Shown piece after piece: positions 18,092-26,783 of a DNA stretch of 64,000 nucleotides. Position 1 is the stretch's first letter. Each line of letters begins with the position of its first letter. Source of the stretch: JBFJKD01 sp041601945. GTDB lineage: Bacteria; Pseudomonadota; Gammaproteobacteria; Pseudomonadales; Porticoccaceae. The position numbers and the translations under genes were made by a program. Where the stretch lies: assembly GCA_041601945.1 (NCBI GenBank), contig JBFIHG010000003.1, forward strand, positions 37,430 through 101,429. Direction: 5' to 3'. The notes below the pieces were generated by a model. The model was not told the origin of the DNA. It was given only the letters and a program-made list of their open reading frames with translations, and searched no databases.

Positions 18092-18991
18092 ATGTCGGGT
18101 ATTGGTTTGATAGGCCTTGGCGCTATGGGCCTGCCGATTGCGAAGCGAATACTGGAAAGCGGTTTGCGGGTACATGTCCACGATGTTAATGCCGTGGCGA
18201 TGGCAGCCGCACAAGAATTTGGCGCAACTGCCGCCGCCGACATAACCGTGGTCGCCGCCCAATGCAATCTGGTTCTGGTGTCGATGAGTACTGAACAGGC
18301 GTTGACAGAGGTGGTTGGCGAACTGCTGGCGCAACTCCCCGCGGCGAGCATTATCGTCGATATAGGCACCACTTCGGTGGCGCAAACCCGAGTTCTGGCG
18401 GCGCGCGCTGCCGCTGTGGGGATAGGCTACGTCGATGCACCTGTCAGTGGCTCGGTGCCCTGGGCCGAGCAGGGACGTTTGACCATGATGGTTGGTGGCG
18501 CGCGGCAGGATTACCAGCACTGTCGACCAGTTTTCGAAACATTTGCCCAACAGATTTTTTATCTGGGCGAATGCGGCTGCGGACAGATCGTGAAGTTATG
18601 CCACCAGCTGGTTTTTTTCGCGCTGACATGTAGTCTTAGTGAAGGATTGGCAATGGCGACCCGCGCGGGTATTGCGCGAGATAAAGTGTTGGCTGCAATC
18701 GATGCCAGCGTGGCACCCAACCACGCTATGGAGTTTTTGCTACCCGCCGTGGCGCAGGGAAATTTTAGTGGCGGAGATATGCAGATCGCGGGCAAGGATA
18801 TGGCTGCGGTGCTGGATATGGCCAGCCAGCTCGAGTTTGACGCCCCGCTCGCAGCGCAGGTGAATGAGTATTTTCGCACCTTTATCGCCCGTAACCAGGT
18901 TGACTACAATCTGTTTGGTCTGCTCGACCTGATCGCCGACGAGGGCTTTGCTCGCAAAAGAGGTGCTGGACAGGACGGTCAGGGACTCTAG
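18092..18991 (+). CDS. 3-hydroxyisobutyrate dehydrogenase-like NAD(P)-dependent oxidoreductase
   Basis: A 299-residue beta-hydroxyacid dehydrogenase. It starts with the dinucleotide fold GLIGLGAMGLPIAKRILESG, has the substrate-binding DAPVSGSVPWAEQGRLTMMVGG and GQIVKLCHQLV carrying the catalytic lysine, as in MmsB, GarR and related enzymes. It should oxidise a short beta-hydroxyacid to a semialdehyde or reduce the reverse; the exact substrate is not evident and no valine-pathway genes are adjacent. SD GGAGAG precedes the ATG. Its last 4 bases overlap the convergent ridA. Confidence 0.88.
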   Translation: MSGIGLIGLGAMGLPIAKRILESGLRVHVHDVNAVAMAAAQEFGATAAADITVVAAQCNLVLVSMSTEQALTEVVGELLAQLPAASIIVDIGTTSVAQTRVLAARAAAVGIGYVDAPVSGSVPWAEQGRLTMMVGGARQDYQHCRPVFETFAQQIFYLGECGCGQIVKLCHQLVFFALTCSLSEGLAMATRAGIARDKVLAAIDASVAPNHAMEFLLPAVAQGNFSGGDMQIAGKDMAAVLDMASQLEFDAPLAAQVNEYFRTFIARNQVDYNLFGLLDLIADEGFARKRGAGQDGQGL

Positions 18992-19371
18992 ATAACCATA
19001 ATGCCGTCCATCTCCACCAACGCATCGCGGGGCAGTGCGCTGACGCCGATAGCAGCGCGTGCGGGATAAGGCGTGCAAAAATATTGCTCCATAATTTCAT
19101 TGACGGTGGCAAAGTGACTCAAATCGGTGAGAAAGACATTCAGCTTTACGATGTCTGCAAGAGTTCCGCCCGCCGCTTCACACACCGCCGCAAGATTCGT
19201 GAACACCTGCTGTATCTGTGCTTCGACACCGCCGTCGACCATAGTCATGGATTCTGGCACAAGCGGAATTTGGCCGGACAAATACACGGTGTTGTTGACT
19301 TTAATCGCCTGGGAGTAGGTGCCGATAGCGGCTGGCGCACGCTGTGTTTGAACAATTGCTTTATTGGTCAT
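18988..19371 (-). CDS. ridA: RidA enamine/imine deaminase
   Basis: A 127-residue RidA (YjgF/UK114) protein that hydrolyses reactive enamines and imines such as 2-aminoacrylate. Motifs visible: PAAIGTYSQAIKVNNTVYLSGQIP at the N terminus and the terminal AAIGVSALPRDALVEMDGIMVI, which includes the conserved arginine-bearing and glutamate positions of the trimer active site (PARAAIGV, R at about 105). It starts 7 bases after spoT ends, matching the frequent spoT-ridA order in Pseudomonas relatives. Confidence 0.94.
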   Translation of the reverse strand: MTNKAIVQTQRAPAAIGTYSQAIKVNNTVYLSGQIPLVPESMTMVDGGVEAQIQQVFTNLAAVCEAAGGTLADIVKLNVFLTDLSHFATVNEIMEQYFCTPYPARAAIGVSALPRDALVEMDGIMVI

Positions 19372-19378
19372 GGTGTCC

Positions 19379-21493
19379 TCAACTTCTTACGCGATTAACT
19401 TTTTGTACTTGTTTCAGGCTACGTACCCGACGCATGATATTGGCTAAATGTACCCGATTGTCTATGTCGAGAATCAGGTTGACGACGCTGGTGTAGGGGT
19501 CGCGTTCGTTCACGGTAATTTGTTCAATGGTGGCGTTGTTCTCCGTAATGCGGGTGGCGAGTATGGCAATAATGCCCCGCTCGTTGGCCACCTCCACACG
19601 AATTTCCACGGAAAATTCGCCGTGCACTAACGGCGACCACTCCAACGGAATACACTTTTCCACCTTGCCACGTATTTCCGCGATATTTTTACAGGAATCC
19701 CGATGTACTACCAGGCCACGCCCCGGACTAATGTGGCCGATAATTGTGTCGCCGGGAATGGGATGGCAGCAGCGCGCGTAGCTGGTGACCAGGCCGTCCG
19801 CGCCGTCGACCACGATGGGGGAATCGTTGTTTTGCGCGGTTGTTTTGATGCGTTTGTGTTCTGGCATCAGTACGTTAGCTACCGCAAAGGCCACCCGATT
19901 GCCGAGGCCAATCTGTTGCAGTACCGATTCAAAGGTGGCCGCACTGGTCTCCTTGAGGAGATGCCGTATCTGGGATTTACGTAGTTGTTTATAGCTGGAC
20001 CCGAAACTGTGCAGGGCCCGATCGAGAAGTCGCTTGCCGAGATCCACGGATTCTTCGTGCTGCTGATGCTTGAGGAAATGCCGTACGGCGCTGCGCGCTT
20101 TGGCGGTGCGCACGAAATTGAGCCACGACGGATTAGGTTGTGCCCCCGGCGCGCTGATAATGCGTACCCGCTGCCCGCTTTGCAGCGGCTCGGAAAGCGA
20201 CGCTAATTTGCCGTTAACCTCACATGCCACACAGGTGTTACCCACCTGCGTGTGCACGGTGTAGGCGAAATCGACGGCGGTAGCGCCGGTGGGCAGTTCA
20301 ATTATTTTTCCTTTCGGCGTGAAGACATACACCTCGTCCGGAAACAGATCGGATTTTACGTGCTCAATAAATTCGAGGGAATTGCCCGCCTGCTGTTGAA
20401 TTTCAAGCAAGCCCTTGACCCAACGGTTGGCACGCGCGTGATTGCCCTTGGCATTTTCCATCCCGGTCTTGTAGAGCCAGTGGGAGGCGATGCCATAATT
20501 GGCCAGGGTATCCATTTCCTCGCTGCGGATCTGTACTTCGATGGCGACGCCGTGTAATCCCAGCAGCACGGTATGTAGCGATTGATAACCGTTGGATTTG
20601 GGAATGGCGATGTAGTCGGTAAACTCGCCCGGTACTGGTTTAAACAGGTTGTGAATGACCCCGAGTGCGCGATAGCAGTTATCAACGTTTTCAACCACAA
20701 TGCGAAACGCGAACACATCCATGATGTCCTTAAAGGAGCGTTTTTTCGTTTTCATCTTCTGGTAGATACTCCAGAGATGCTTTTCCCGACCGCTGACTCT
20801 GGCGGCGATATTGTCCTTTTGTAGCTGCAGTTCAATGCTGCTTTGTATTTCCGTCACCAGTTCGTTGCGGTGCCCCCGGGTGGCCTTCAGGGCCCGTTGA
20901 ATACGCTCGTAGCGCAACGGATAGAGCGCTGCAAAACCGAGATCCTCGAACTCAATACGCATATCGTTCATCCCCAGACGCTGGGCGATGGGGGCGTAAA
21001 TATCGAGGGTTTCACGGGCGATGCGGCGACGCCTGTTCGGTTCGAGAACGTGCAGGGTGCGCATGTTGTGCAGGCGATCGGCAAGTTTGACCAGCATCAC
21101 GCGAATATCCCTGGCCATGGCCAGGGTCATTTTCTGGAAGTTTTCGGCCTGTTGCTCGGCGCGGGAGGAGAATTCAATTTCGGTGAGCTTGCTGACACCG
21201 TCCACCAACGTCGAGACGGTTTTGCCGAAACGCCGACTGAGTTGTCCTTTAGTGGCGGCGGTATCTTCGATCACGTCATGTAGCAGCGCGGCCATCATGC
21301 TTTCGTGATCCATGTGCATATCCGCAAGGATATTGGCCACGGCGATGGGGTGCGTAATATAGGCGTCGCCACTCTGGCGCATCTGGCCAGTGTGGCGTTT
21401 TTCCGCAAAGTCGTAGGCGCGGCGAATTTTTTTTACGTGAGACGGGTCGAGGTAGGTGGAGAGTTTATTGCTTAACGCGTCGATTGCCTGCAA
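19379..21493 (-). CDS. spoT: SpoT bifunctional (p)ppGpp synthetase/hydrolase
   Basis: A 704-residue stringent-response enzyme. The hydrolase HD domain is intact (THPIAVANIL with H48, LLHDVIEDT with HD at 72-73), so the protein can degrade (p)ppGpp. The synthetase domain has DYIAIPKSNGYQSLHT. A TGS domain (IIELPTGATAVDFAYTVHTQVG) and a C-terminal ACT domain (SVEIRVEVANERGIIAILATRI) follow. It lies in gmk-rpoZ-spoT-ridA order, 26 bases after rpoZ, linking omega subunit and ppGpp control in one transcript. No separate relA is present in this window. Confidence 0.97.
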   Translation of the reverse strand: MQAIDALSNKLSTYLDPSHVKKIRRAYDFAEKRHTGQMRQSGDAYITHPIAVANILADMHMDHESMMAALLHDVIEDTAATKGQLSRRFGKTVSTLVDGVSKLTEIEFSSRAEQQAENFQKMTLAMARDIRVMLVKLADRLHNMRTLHVLEPNRRRRIARETLDIYAPIAQRLGMNDMRIEFEDLGFAALYPLRYERIQRALKATRGHRNELVTEIQSSIELQLQKDNIAARVSGREKHLWSIYQKMKTKKRSFKDIMDVFAFRIVVENVDNCYRALGVIHNLFKPVPGEFTDYIAIPKSNGYQSLHTVLLGLHGVAIEVQIRSEEMDTLANYGIASHWLYKTGMENAKGNHARANRWVKGLLEIQQQAGNSLEFIEHVKSDLFPDEVYVFTPKGKIIELPTGATAVDFAYTVHTQVGNTCVACEVNGKLASLSEPLQSGQRVRIISAPGAQPNPSWLNFVRTAKARSAVRHFLKHQQHEESVDLGKRLLDRALHSFGSSYKQLRKSQIRHLLKETSAATFESVLQQIGLGNRVAFAVANVLMPEHKRIKTTAQNNDSPIVVDGADGLVTSYARCCHPIPGDTIIGHISPGRGLVVHRDSCKNIAEIRGKVEKCIPLEWSPLVHGEFSVEIRVEVANERGIIAILATRITENNATIEQITVNERDPYTSVVNLILDIDNRVHLANIMRRVRSLKQVQKVNRVRS

Positions 21494-21519
21494 GGTTCGC
21501 CTCCGGTGCGTTCCTCGCC

Positions 21520-21828
21520 TTATTCGTCAGAGGAGGAGGGGGTAACGGCCTCCTCGTCGTCGCTCAGGGGCGCGGTCAAATCGGCTTCCAGCATTTCTTC
21601 GAGAGAGAGCAGCTCCTCGCTTGCGGGGCGAGCAATCAGAATACTGGCATCAATCAAGCCTTCTTCAATTTCGCGCAGTGCGACAACGGTGGGCTTGTCG
21701 TTTTCCCAGGGAACCAGGGGTTCCTTGCCGCCGATGGCTAACTGGCGCGCGCGCTTGGCGCTCACCATAACCAGCTCAAAGCGGTTTTGCATATTCAGTA
21801 AACAGTCTTCTACAGTGATACGAGCCAT
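21520..21828 (-). CDS. rpoZ: RNA polymerase omega subunit
   Basis: A 102-residue RpoZ: MARITVEDCLLNMQNRFELVMVSAKRARQLA is the standard N terminus that wraps the beta-prime subunit, followed by DNDKPTVVALREIEEGLI-type sequence. The C-terminal tail is acidic and serine rich, longer than the E. coli protein by some ten residues, as in pseudomonads. Omega forms part of a ppGpp binding site, so its position immediately upstream of spoT is functionally apt. Confidence 0.96.
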   Translation of the reverse strand: MARITVEDCLLNMQNRFELVMVSAKRARQLAIGGKEPLVPWENDKPTVVALREIEEGLIDASILIARPASEELLSLEEMLEADLTAPLSDDEEAVTPSSSDE

Positions 21829-21969
21829 TATGCGTTCTCAATTCCAAATGTTTGTCGCTGGCAGCGGAGGCGCCTGCTTTGGTAGCCCGAAACAGGCGCG
21901 AACCCACACTGTTAGCGGTGCCCAGTGGGCCGCACAGTTTAGCGAAAAAGTCTACAGAAAAACAGAGGG

Positions 21970-22587
21970 TTAAGACAATAGTTCACGAAACGTGGCGCCG
22001 TAGCGTTGTTGCTGAGCTTCGAGTCGCAGCCGCTGGCTAACAATCACGGACTGCAGCTCCTGTAGTGCAACATCGAAGTCGGTATTGACGATCAGGTAGT
22101 CCGCCTCCACATAGTGGGACATTTCCTCCTGGGCCTGGGCTATACGCTTCGCTATAACCGCCTGATCGTCCTGGCCGCGGCGGGTCAGGCGCTCGCGCAA
22201 TGCCGCCCGTGAGGGCGGTAGAATAAAAACCCCCCGACTCTTGGGGAGCAGGCGGCGGATTTGCAGGGCGCCCTGCCAGTCTATTTCGAGTATGACGTCC
22301 TGGCCGCGATCCAGTGTTTCCTGTACCCAGGCTTTGGAGGTTCCATAATAATTGTCGAAAACTCTGGCGTGTTCGAGAAAATCGCCATTGTTGACCATGG
22401 CGATAAATTGCTCGGGATCGACAAAGTGATAATTAACACCGTTTTGCTCCCCTGGCCGTGGGCTGCGGGTGGTATAGGAGATGGACGCCACAATGTCGGG
22501 ACACTGGGCGACCAGCGCGTTGACCAAACTGGTTTTGCCGGCCCCCGACGGAGCTGAGATGGTGTACAGGGTTCCGGGACTCATCAT
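21970..22587 (-). CDS. gmk: Guanylate kinase
   Basis: A 205-residue kinase that makes GDP from GMP. The P-loop SAPSGAGKTSL is at 12-22, followed by TTRSPRPGEQNGVNYHFV (GMP-binding) and EIDWQGALQIRR. Length and order of motifs are standard. The gene comes 18 bases after the yicC gene and 141 bases before rpoZ, on the same strand. Guanylate kinase is a known target of (p)ppGpp in several bacteria, which makes the grouping with spoT meaningful. Confidence 0.97.
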   Translation of the reverse strand: MMSPGTLYTISAPSGAGKTSLVNALVAQCPDIVASISYTTRSPRPGEQNGVNYHFVDPEQFIAMVNNGDFLEHARVFDNYYGTSKAWVQETLDRGQDVILEIDWQGALQIRRLLPKSRGVFILPPSRAALRERLTRRGQDDQAVIAKRIAQAQEEMSHYVEADYLIVNTDFDVALQELQSVIVSQRLRLEAQQQRYGATFRELLS

Positions 22588-22605
22588 GGATCGGGTTTTC
22601 TCCGG

Positions 22606-23466
22606 CTATTCGAGATTCTGAATCTGTTCGCGCATCTGTTCAATAAGCACTTTCATTTCTACGGCTGGCTGCGTTGTGCCCCCACCGAGAGATTTCGCTG
22701 CCAGTGTATTAGCTTCCCGGTTGAGTTCCTGCAACAAAAAATCCAGCCGTCTGCCCATCGGTTCCTCGCTGTCCAGCACGCGGCGAATTTCTATCAGGTG
22801 GGTGTCGAGCCGATCGAGCTCTTCTGCCACATCGCTGCGTTGCGCGAGATAAACTATCTCCTGTTCCAGCCGATTCTGATCCAGCTCCCCACTCAGTTCC
22901 GTCAGGCGCGTCTGTAGTTTGTGGCGCTGGGCGGCCAGCAGATCTGGTAGCACGCGCCGCACGGCCGCGACCTGGGTGCTGATATCATCGACGCGGCGCT
23001 GCAGTATTTCGCCCAATTTGAAGCCTTCCCGTTTGCGACATTCCACCAACTGCTGCAGGACTTCGTCAAACAATTCGACGACGGCCTGTCGCAACTGATC
23101 TTTGTCCAGGGCTGATTCTTGCAGTACGCCTGGCCAGCGCAAAATATCCAGCGGGGAAATTGGTGCCGGATCGGCGATAAGGTGCGCCACTGCCTGACCG
23201 GCATCAATGTACTGCCTGGCCAGCTCCAGATTGGTTGAAAAACGGGCGTCGCGATGAGCTTCAACATTTAAAACGCAATCGATCTTGCCGCGTTGCACCA
23301 ACCGTTTCAATTGCTCGCGCAGGGGAATTTCCAGCTCTTTCAGTGTCTCCGGTAGCCGCAAATGGGGCTCCAGAAAGCGGTGGTTGACGGAGCGCAGCTC
23401 CCACGTCACAACGCCCCAGTCTAACTGGACCGTGGTTGTCGCGAAGGCGGTCATACTAAGGGGCAT
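22606..23466 (-). CDS. yicC: YicC-family endoribonuclease
   Basis: A 286-residue YicC/YloC protein. The start MPLSMTAFATTTVQLDWGVVTWELRSVNHRFLE and the end EMKVLIEQMREQIQNLE are diagnostic for the family. YicC was shown in E. coli to be an RNase affecting the sRNA RyhB. It is encoded divergently from rph, another RNA-processing enzyme, with 120 bases between, and upstream of gmk in one operon. Confidence 0.94.
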   Translation of the reverse strand: MPLSMTAFATTTVQLDWGVVTWELRSVNHRFLEPHLRLPETLKELEIPLREQLKRLVQRGKIDCVLNVEAHRDARFSTNLELARQYIDAGQAVAHLIADPAPISPLDILRWPGVLQESALDKDQLRQAVVELFDEVLQQLVECRKREGFKLGEILQRRVDDISTQVAAVRRVLPDLLAAQRHKLQTRLTELSGELDQNRLEQEIVYLAQRSDVAEELDRLDTHLIEIRRVLDSEEPMGRRLDFLLQELNREANTLAAKSLGGGTTQPAVEMKVLIEQMREQIQNLE

Positions 23467-23587
23467 GGCGAGGGAGCTTAATTGTAAAAGTGATCATGGT
23501 ACCAGAGCGGGGGCGCGCTACGAAGGTCTTTTGGGTACAATGCGCTGCGCCAGACGGCGCCCCACCCTACAATTCAAGGATTATTAG

Positions 23588-24310
23588 ATGAGTCGTCCCA
23601 GTGGCCGCCGCCCCGAGCAACTTCGCCCGGTCAAGATCACCCGACACTACACCAAACACGCCGAAGGCTCAGTGCTCATAGCGTTTGGCGACACGCGGGT
23701 GCTGTGTAACGCAACCGTTGAGCAGGGTGTGCCACGGTTTTTGCGGGGCAAGGGTCAGGGTTGGGTCACCGCCGAATACGGCATGTTGCCGCGCTCCACG
23801 GGCGAGCGCATGGGCCGGGAGGCGGCGCGTGGCAAGCAGGGGGGAAGAACTCAGGAAATTCAGCGGTTGATCGGGCGCTCAATGCGTGCCAGCGTTGACC
23901 TGACTCGTCTCGGCGAGCATACGATTACGCTGGATTGCGATGTGTTGCAGGCCGACGGGGGCACCCGCACTGCGGCGATTACTGGCAGTTATGTCGCGCT
24001 GGTTGACGCCGTGAACCATATGTTGGCCAAGAAAATGATCAAGGACAGTCCGGTGGCGCATATGGTGGCGTCCGTTTCCGTGGGGATTTACAAGGGGCAG
24101 CCGGTTCTGGATCTGGATTATGCGGAAGACAGTTGTGCCGAAACCGACATGAATGTGGTGATGAATAACCAGGGCAAGTTTATCGAGGTGCAGGGTACGG
24201 CAGAGGCTGCGGCTTTTGCCGAAAGCGAGTTTATGGAAATGCTGGCACTTGCCAAGCGCGGCATTGCCGATCTGGTGCGCGTACAGCAGATGGCGCTGGC
24301 CCAGCAATAA
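23588..24310 (+). CDS. rph: Ribonuclease PH
   Basis: A 240-residue phosphorolytic 3'-5' exoribonuclease that trims tRNA ends. Typical segments: RPSGRRPEQLRPVKITRHYTKHAEGSVLI, PRFLRGKGQGWVTAEYGMLPRST, EIQRLIGRSMRA and the DLDYAEDS metal-binding motif. Unlike the E. coli K-12 allele it is full length. The ATG is preceded by AAGGATT. It is divergent from yicC and convergent with crc. Confidence 0.97.
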   Translation: MSRPSGRRPEQLRPVKITRHYTKHAEGSVLIAFGDTRVLCNATVEQGVPRFLRGKGQGWVTAEYGMLPRSTGERMGREAARGKQGGRTQEIQRLIGRSMRASVDLTRLGEHTITLDCDVLQADGGTRTAAITGSYVALVDAVNHMLAKKMIKDSPVAHMVASVSVGIYKGQPVLDLDYAEDSCAETDMNVVMNNQGKFIEVQGTAEAAAFAESEFMEMLALAKRGIADLVRVQQMALAQQ

Positions 24311-24389
24311 CCCGGCCTGAATTAATTGCGTAAGTACCAGGCAGCGGCGTGTGGTGTCCGGACGGTCTAAAAAAGATCGCAATAAGCAA

Positions 24390-25166
24390 TCACAGGTCGT
24401 GCAGATCGTAATCGACAATGACCGGGGTATGGCTGGAAAAGTCCTGCGCCTTGTAGAGTACCGCGTACTCGACGTTGCGCACGAGGTCGCGTGATATCAC
24501 TTGCGTATCCACGCGCCAACCGTCCCGTTCGCCGATAACACCGGACGGCCACCAGCTGAACTCGTCGTCATCGGTGTTCGCCGCACGGAAAGCGTCGGCA
24601 TAGCCAATGTCTTTGTACAGCTGCCCAAACCACTGCCTCTCGCGGGGTAAAAACCCGGATTCGGCAAGGTGAGCCCCTGCATTTTGCACGTCGTTATCGG
24701 TGTGTGCCGTATGCCAGTTACCGCACAAAATATATCGGCGGCGCTTACGAGTGACTTTCAGCAAATGGCTCTGTAGCCCATCGAAAAATCGGTCTTTGAT
24801 TTCCTGCTCTGGTGAGTCAGCTTTACCCACCGGAGCCAGCAGGGACGCGACGCTGACATTTTCGAAATCTGCCTGGAGGTAGCGGCCATCCATGTCCTCG
24901 CCAGAGGGCAGGCCAAAACCAAACATAATCGCCTTAGGCGCGTGACGGGTATAAATGGCAACCCCGTTGCTGTGTGGGTGGGCCGAATCAAAGAAATAAC
25001 CGAAAAAGCCGTCGAGCTGAAACTCTGGATGGTCTTCGACCTCAGCTGCACGGGCGCGCAAATCCTGCAGGCAAATGATTTCGGCATCCTGCCCGGCCAG
25101 CCATTTAAATAACCCCCGGTGGCACGCCTGGTGAATGCCGTCGATGGAAGCACTGATGATGCGCAT
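24390..25166 (-). CDS. crc: Crc catabolite repression control protein (catalytically dead ExoIII fold)
   Basis: A 258-residue exonuclease III/EEP-fold protein matching Pseudomonas Crc by sequence and place (between rph and pyrE). Compared with true ExoIII, the catalytic residues are changed: the metal-binding QE is QD (35), the GDxN motif is CGNWH (148-152), and the final SDH is SSH. Similar losses are known in Crc, which has no nuclease activity and instead stabilises Hfq on A-rich target mRNAs to repress less preferred carbon sources. Nuclease activity is therefore unlikely. The divergent intergenic region with pyrE holds a long inverted repeat. Confidence 0.88.
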   Translation of the reverse strand: MRIISASIDGIHQACHRGLFKWLAGQDAEIICLQDLRARAAEVEDHPEFQLDGFFGYFFDSAHPHSNGVAIYTRHAPKAIMFGFGLPSGEDMDGRYLQADFENVSVASLLAPVGKADSPEQEIKDRFFDGLQSHLLKVTRKRRRYILCGNWHTAHTDNDVQNAGAHLAESGFLPRERQWFGQLYKDIGYADAFRAANTDDDEFSWWPSGVIGERDGWRVDTQVISRDLVRNVEYAVLYKAQDFSSHTPVIVDYDLHDL

Positions 25167-25172
25167 TCTCGC

Positions 25173-25228
25173 CCCTATGTTTTTGAGCGTGTATGATACA
25201 TGAACATAGCCTTATCAAAAACATAGGG
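25173..25228. repeat. 14-base perfect inverted repeat between crc and pyrE
   Basis: CCCTATGTTTTTGA at 25173-25186 is exactly mirrored by TCAAAAACATAGGG at 25215-25228, with 28 bases between. A partial third copy (GAACATAG) lies inside the spacer. The left arm begins 7 bases from the crc start codon and the right arm ends about 33 bases before the pyrE GTG. It could form a hairpin in the pyrE leader, or be a divergent operator. Confidence 0.8.
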
Positions 25229-25261
25229 CGAACAGACAGATATCGAATGAGGAAGGTCCGG

Positions 25262-25909
25262 GTGGCGTTAGCGTCTTATCAAACCGCGTTCATTGATCTG
25301 GCTATACGCGAAGAAGCGCTGAAGTTCGGCGAATTCACGCTCAAGTCGGGTCGCGTGAGTCCCTATTTCTTCAATGCCGGTAAGTTTGCCTCCGGTCGCG
25401 CCCTGGCAACGCTGGGCCGTTGTTACGCCGAGGCTATCGTGCATTCTGGCCTGGCGTTTGATGTGCTGTTCGGCCCGGCCTACAAAGGCATTCCGCTGGT
25501 GGCCGCTACGGCAGTAGCTCTCGCGGAACATTTCGATCGCGATATGCCGTACTGTTTTAATCGCAAAGAGTCCAAGGGGCACGGTGAGGGCGGCGCCCTG
25601 GTGGGAGCCCCTCTGCGCGGACGGGTATTAATCTTGGACGACGTAATTACCGCTGGTACCGCTATTCGCGAGGTGATGGGTATTCTCGCGGCCCACGGGG
25701 CAACGGCGGCGGGTGTGGTGATAGGGCTCGACCGTAAAGAGCGCGGGCGGGCCGCTCGGTCGGCTCTCGAAGAAGTTGCGGTGGAGCACGCCATCCCCGT
25801 GATCAGCATCATCGAAATCGACCATATAATTAGCTATCTTGAGGACGATGCGGGTCGCCAGGACGTACTCGGCGCGATCAGGGGTTACCGGGAAAAATAT
25901 GGCGTCTGA
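25262..25909 (+). CDS. pyrE: Orotate phosphoribosyltransferase
   Basis: A 215-residue enzyme from the chosen start. It adds PRPP to orotate, giving OMP in pyrimidine synthesis. The N-terminal ALKFGEFTLKSGRVSPYFFNAGKF and the PRPP motif VLILDDVITAGTA are standard, as is the lysine loop FNRKESKGHGEGG. The open frame runs upstream to 25193, but the GTG at 25262 has AGGAAGG at 25250-25256 (5-base spacing), and homologues start there; the ATG at 25247 would begin inside the SD. The leader carries the inverted repeat shared with crc. Confidence 0.95.
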   Translation: MALASYQTAFIDLAIREEALKFGEFTLKSGRVSPYFFNAGKFASGRALATLGRCYAEAIVHSGLAFDVLFGPAYKGIPLVAATAVALAEHFDRDMPYCFNRKESKGHGEGGALVGAPLRGRVLILDDVITAGTAIREVMGILAAHGATAAGVVIGLDRKERGRAARSALEEVAVEHAIPVISIIEIDHIISYLEDDAGRQDVLGAIRGYREKYGV

Positions 25910-25961
25910 TTCGTTTCAGGGTTATCCCTTGTGGGTGATGTGTGCATAAATGGAGTGATCT

Positions 25962-26783
25962 ATGAAAACCAATAACCTGGCACTGCGCGGCATTCTGCTA
26001 ACGCTGCTGGTGTGTGCAGTCGACGCTGCGGCCGATGAGCTTTACCGCTATCGCAATGCCGAGGGGGTGCTGGTTATCGACTATGCGGTACCACCGGAAT
26101 TTGCCGGCGGCGGTTACGAGGTGTTGAACTCCTCCGGCCAGGTTATCGAGGTGGTGGAGGCGCAAAAATCCCCTGAGGAAATGGCTGTGGAGGAGCAGGG
26201 ACCGACAATATCCCCCGAGGAGCTCGAGGCCCAGGCCCGTTTGGATCGATTCTTGACCATCAGTTACAGTGCGCCGGAGGAAATTACGGCGGCCCGCGCG
26301 CGCAAATTGAAACAGCTGGCGCGGGAAATCGAAATTGTCGAAACGAATCTGGGCGATACCAGTCGACAGCGGGCGCGCGAACTGGAGCGCGCGGCTAATT
26401 TGCAGCGCGCCGGTCAGGCGATTCCCCCGACAGTGACGGAAACCTTGAACAAAATGGACGCCCAGATTGAGCAAGGCAAGCAATTGCTCGCCCAGCGCCG
26501 CGTCGAATACGCGGATATCGAGGCCCTCTACGATGGCTACGACCGCAGATTCCGGGAGCTTAAGGGATTACCAATGCCGCTTGCGGCAGAGCAGGGCTCG
26601 ACCGAGCCAGATCACGAGGACGCTACCTCAGGCCCGATGGACGCGCATTCAGCCGCGACTCAGGAACTGCCGGTCAGCGAGAAGACATCCCTGGAGCCCA
26701 ACCCCTTGTCAACCGCTAGCGAAAAAAGCCCGCCATCAACAGGGACCATTGCTCCTCCCATTGCTCCGTCGGCAAGCGAGTAA
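25962..26783 (+). CDS. DUF4124-domain periplasmic protein with coiled coil
   Basis: A 273-residue exported protein. Residues 1-24 are a signal peptide (cut near DAAA-D). The DUF4124 part (about 25-60) shows ELYRYRNAEGVLVIDYAVPPEF, the typical W/Y-x-D-x-x-G motif region. Residues about 105-200 are charged and helical and likely a coiled coil (ARARKLKQLAREIEIVETNLGD). The tail is low complexity, rich in Ser, Pro, Glu and Thr. Its 3' end overlaps the convergent slmA gene by 68 bases. No partner is known; function is not assigned. Confidence 0.75.
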   Translation: MKTNNLALRGILLTLLVCAVDAAADELYRYRNAEGVLVIDYAVPPEFAGGGYEVLNSSGQVIEVVEAQKSPEEMAVEEQGPTISPEELEAQARLDRFLTISYSAPEEITAARARKLKQLAREIEIVETNLGDTSRQRARELERAANLQRAGQAIPPTVTETLNKMDAQIEQGKQLLAQRRVEYADIEALYDGYDRRFRELKGLPMPLAAEQGSTEPDHEDATSGPMDAHSAATQELPVSEKTSLEPNPLSTASEKSPPSTGTIAPPIAPSASE

